Assembly: GCA_902765035.1 (NCBI GenBank)
Contig: CACWYF010000123.1
Location: forward strand, 1 to 5,005
Length of the DNA stretch: 5,005 bases
Direction: 5' to 3'
Source: an uncultured Eubacteriales bacterium
GTDB taxonomy: Bacteria > Bacillota > Clostridia > Peptostreptococcales > Anaerovoracaceae
Part shown: positions 4,970 through 5,005 of the stretch, in pieces
Numbering within the stretch: the stretch's first letter is position 1
Layout of the letters: each line of letters opens with the position of its first letter
Position numbers and translations under genes: made by a program
Notes under the pieces: generated by a model
Seen by the model: only the letters and a program-made list of their open reading frames with translations
Databases searched by the model: none
Told to the model about the DNA's origin: nothing

Positions 4970-5005
4970 ATGGGTAAAGTACTACAGAACAAACTGCAGA
5001 AACAG
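4970..5005 (+). CDS. Start of a divergent gene, cut by the window edge
   Basis: Only the first 12 codons are present (MGKVLQNKLQKQ). They are open to the end of the window and preceded by a promoter-like sequence and a very strong ribosome binding site, so a real start is likely. The basic, Gln-rich N-terminus is too short to name a family. It is transcribed away from prmA, from a shared gap of 144 bases. Confidence 0.7.
   Translation, partial: MGKVLQNKLQKQ

Noticed and set aside
1..5005. Signs of a mobile element, defence island, CRISPR array or horizontal transfer
   Set aside because: I saw no transposase or integrase motifs, no regularly spaced repeats, no tRNA edge, and no gene with clearly foreign base composition.

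Overview
The window reads as an ordinary chromosomal stretch of a Bacillota bacterium, most likely a Clostridia-type anaerobe. The reasons are strong AAGGAGG-type ribosome binding sites, a butanol-dehydrogenase-type iron alcohol dehydrogenase, a C_GCAxxG_C_C family protein, a DUF937 protein, and gene order with many genes on one strand. Base composition looks balanced to mildly GC-rich. No genus can be named from this sequence. I see no transposase, integrase, CRISPR array, rRNA or tRNA.

Layout from left to right. The 3' end of a dihydrolipoamide dehydrogenase gene (2-388, +) is closed by a very strong intrinsic terminator (411-450). Converging on it is a minus-strand run of five genes, listed here in transcription order: prmA (4825-3800), a C_GCAxxG_C_C cysteine protein (3779-3324), a DUF937 protein (3208-2681), an iron-containing alcohol dehydrogenase (2565-1276), and a single-pass membrane protein of unknown function with an acidic tail (1202-495). 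To the right, a divergent plus-strand gene begins at 4970 and runs off the window after 12 codons.

Transcription units, inferred. prmA and the cysteine protein are only 20 bases apart and probably share a transcript, started from an extended -10 element so close to the prmA ATG that the mRNA may be leaderless. The DUF937 gene has its own near-consensus sigma-70/sigma-A promoter (3280-3308) overlapped by a 13-base palindrome. A GC-rich hairpin (2589-2613) lies between DUF937 and the alcohol dehydrogenase and almost touches the dehydrogenase's ribosome binding site, so it may end the DUF937 message or attenuate readthrough. I find no convincing separate promoter for the dehydrogenase. The membrane protein follows it by 73 bases.

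The genes do not form an obvious single pathway. They cover central carbon metabolism (Lpd), translation-factor methylation (PrmA), aldehyde/alcohol redox, and three proteins of poorly known function. The points worth a second look are the apparently leaderless prmA, family-atypical Ala/Asp/Gly-rich insertions in PrmA and in the alcohol dehydrogenase (the latter carrying a CxxC), the hairpin in the dehydrogenase leader, and the palindrome in the DUF937 promoter. I do not see evidence for a new multi-gene system.
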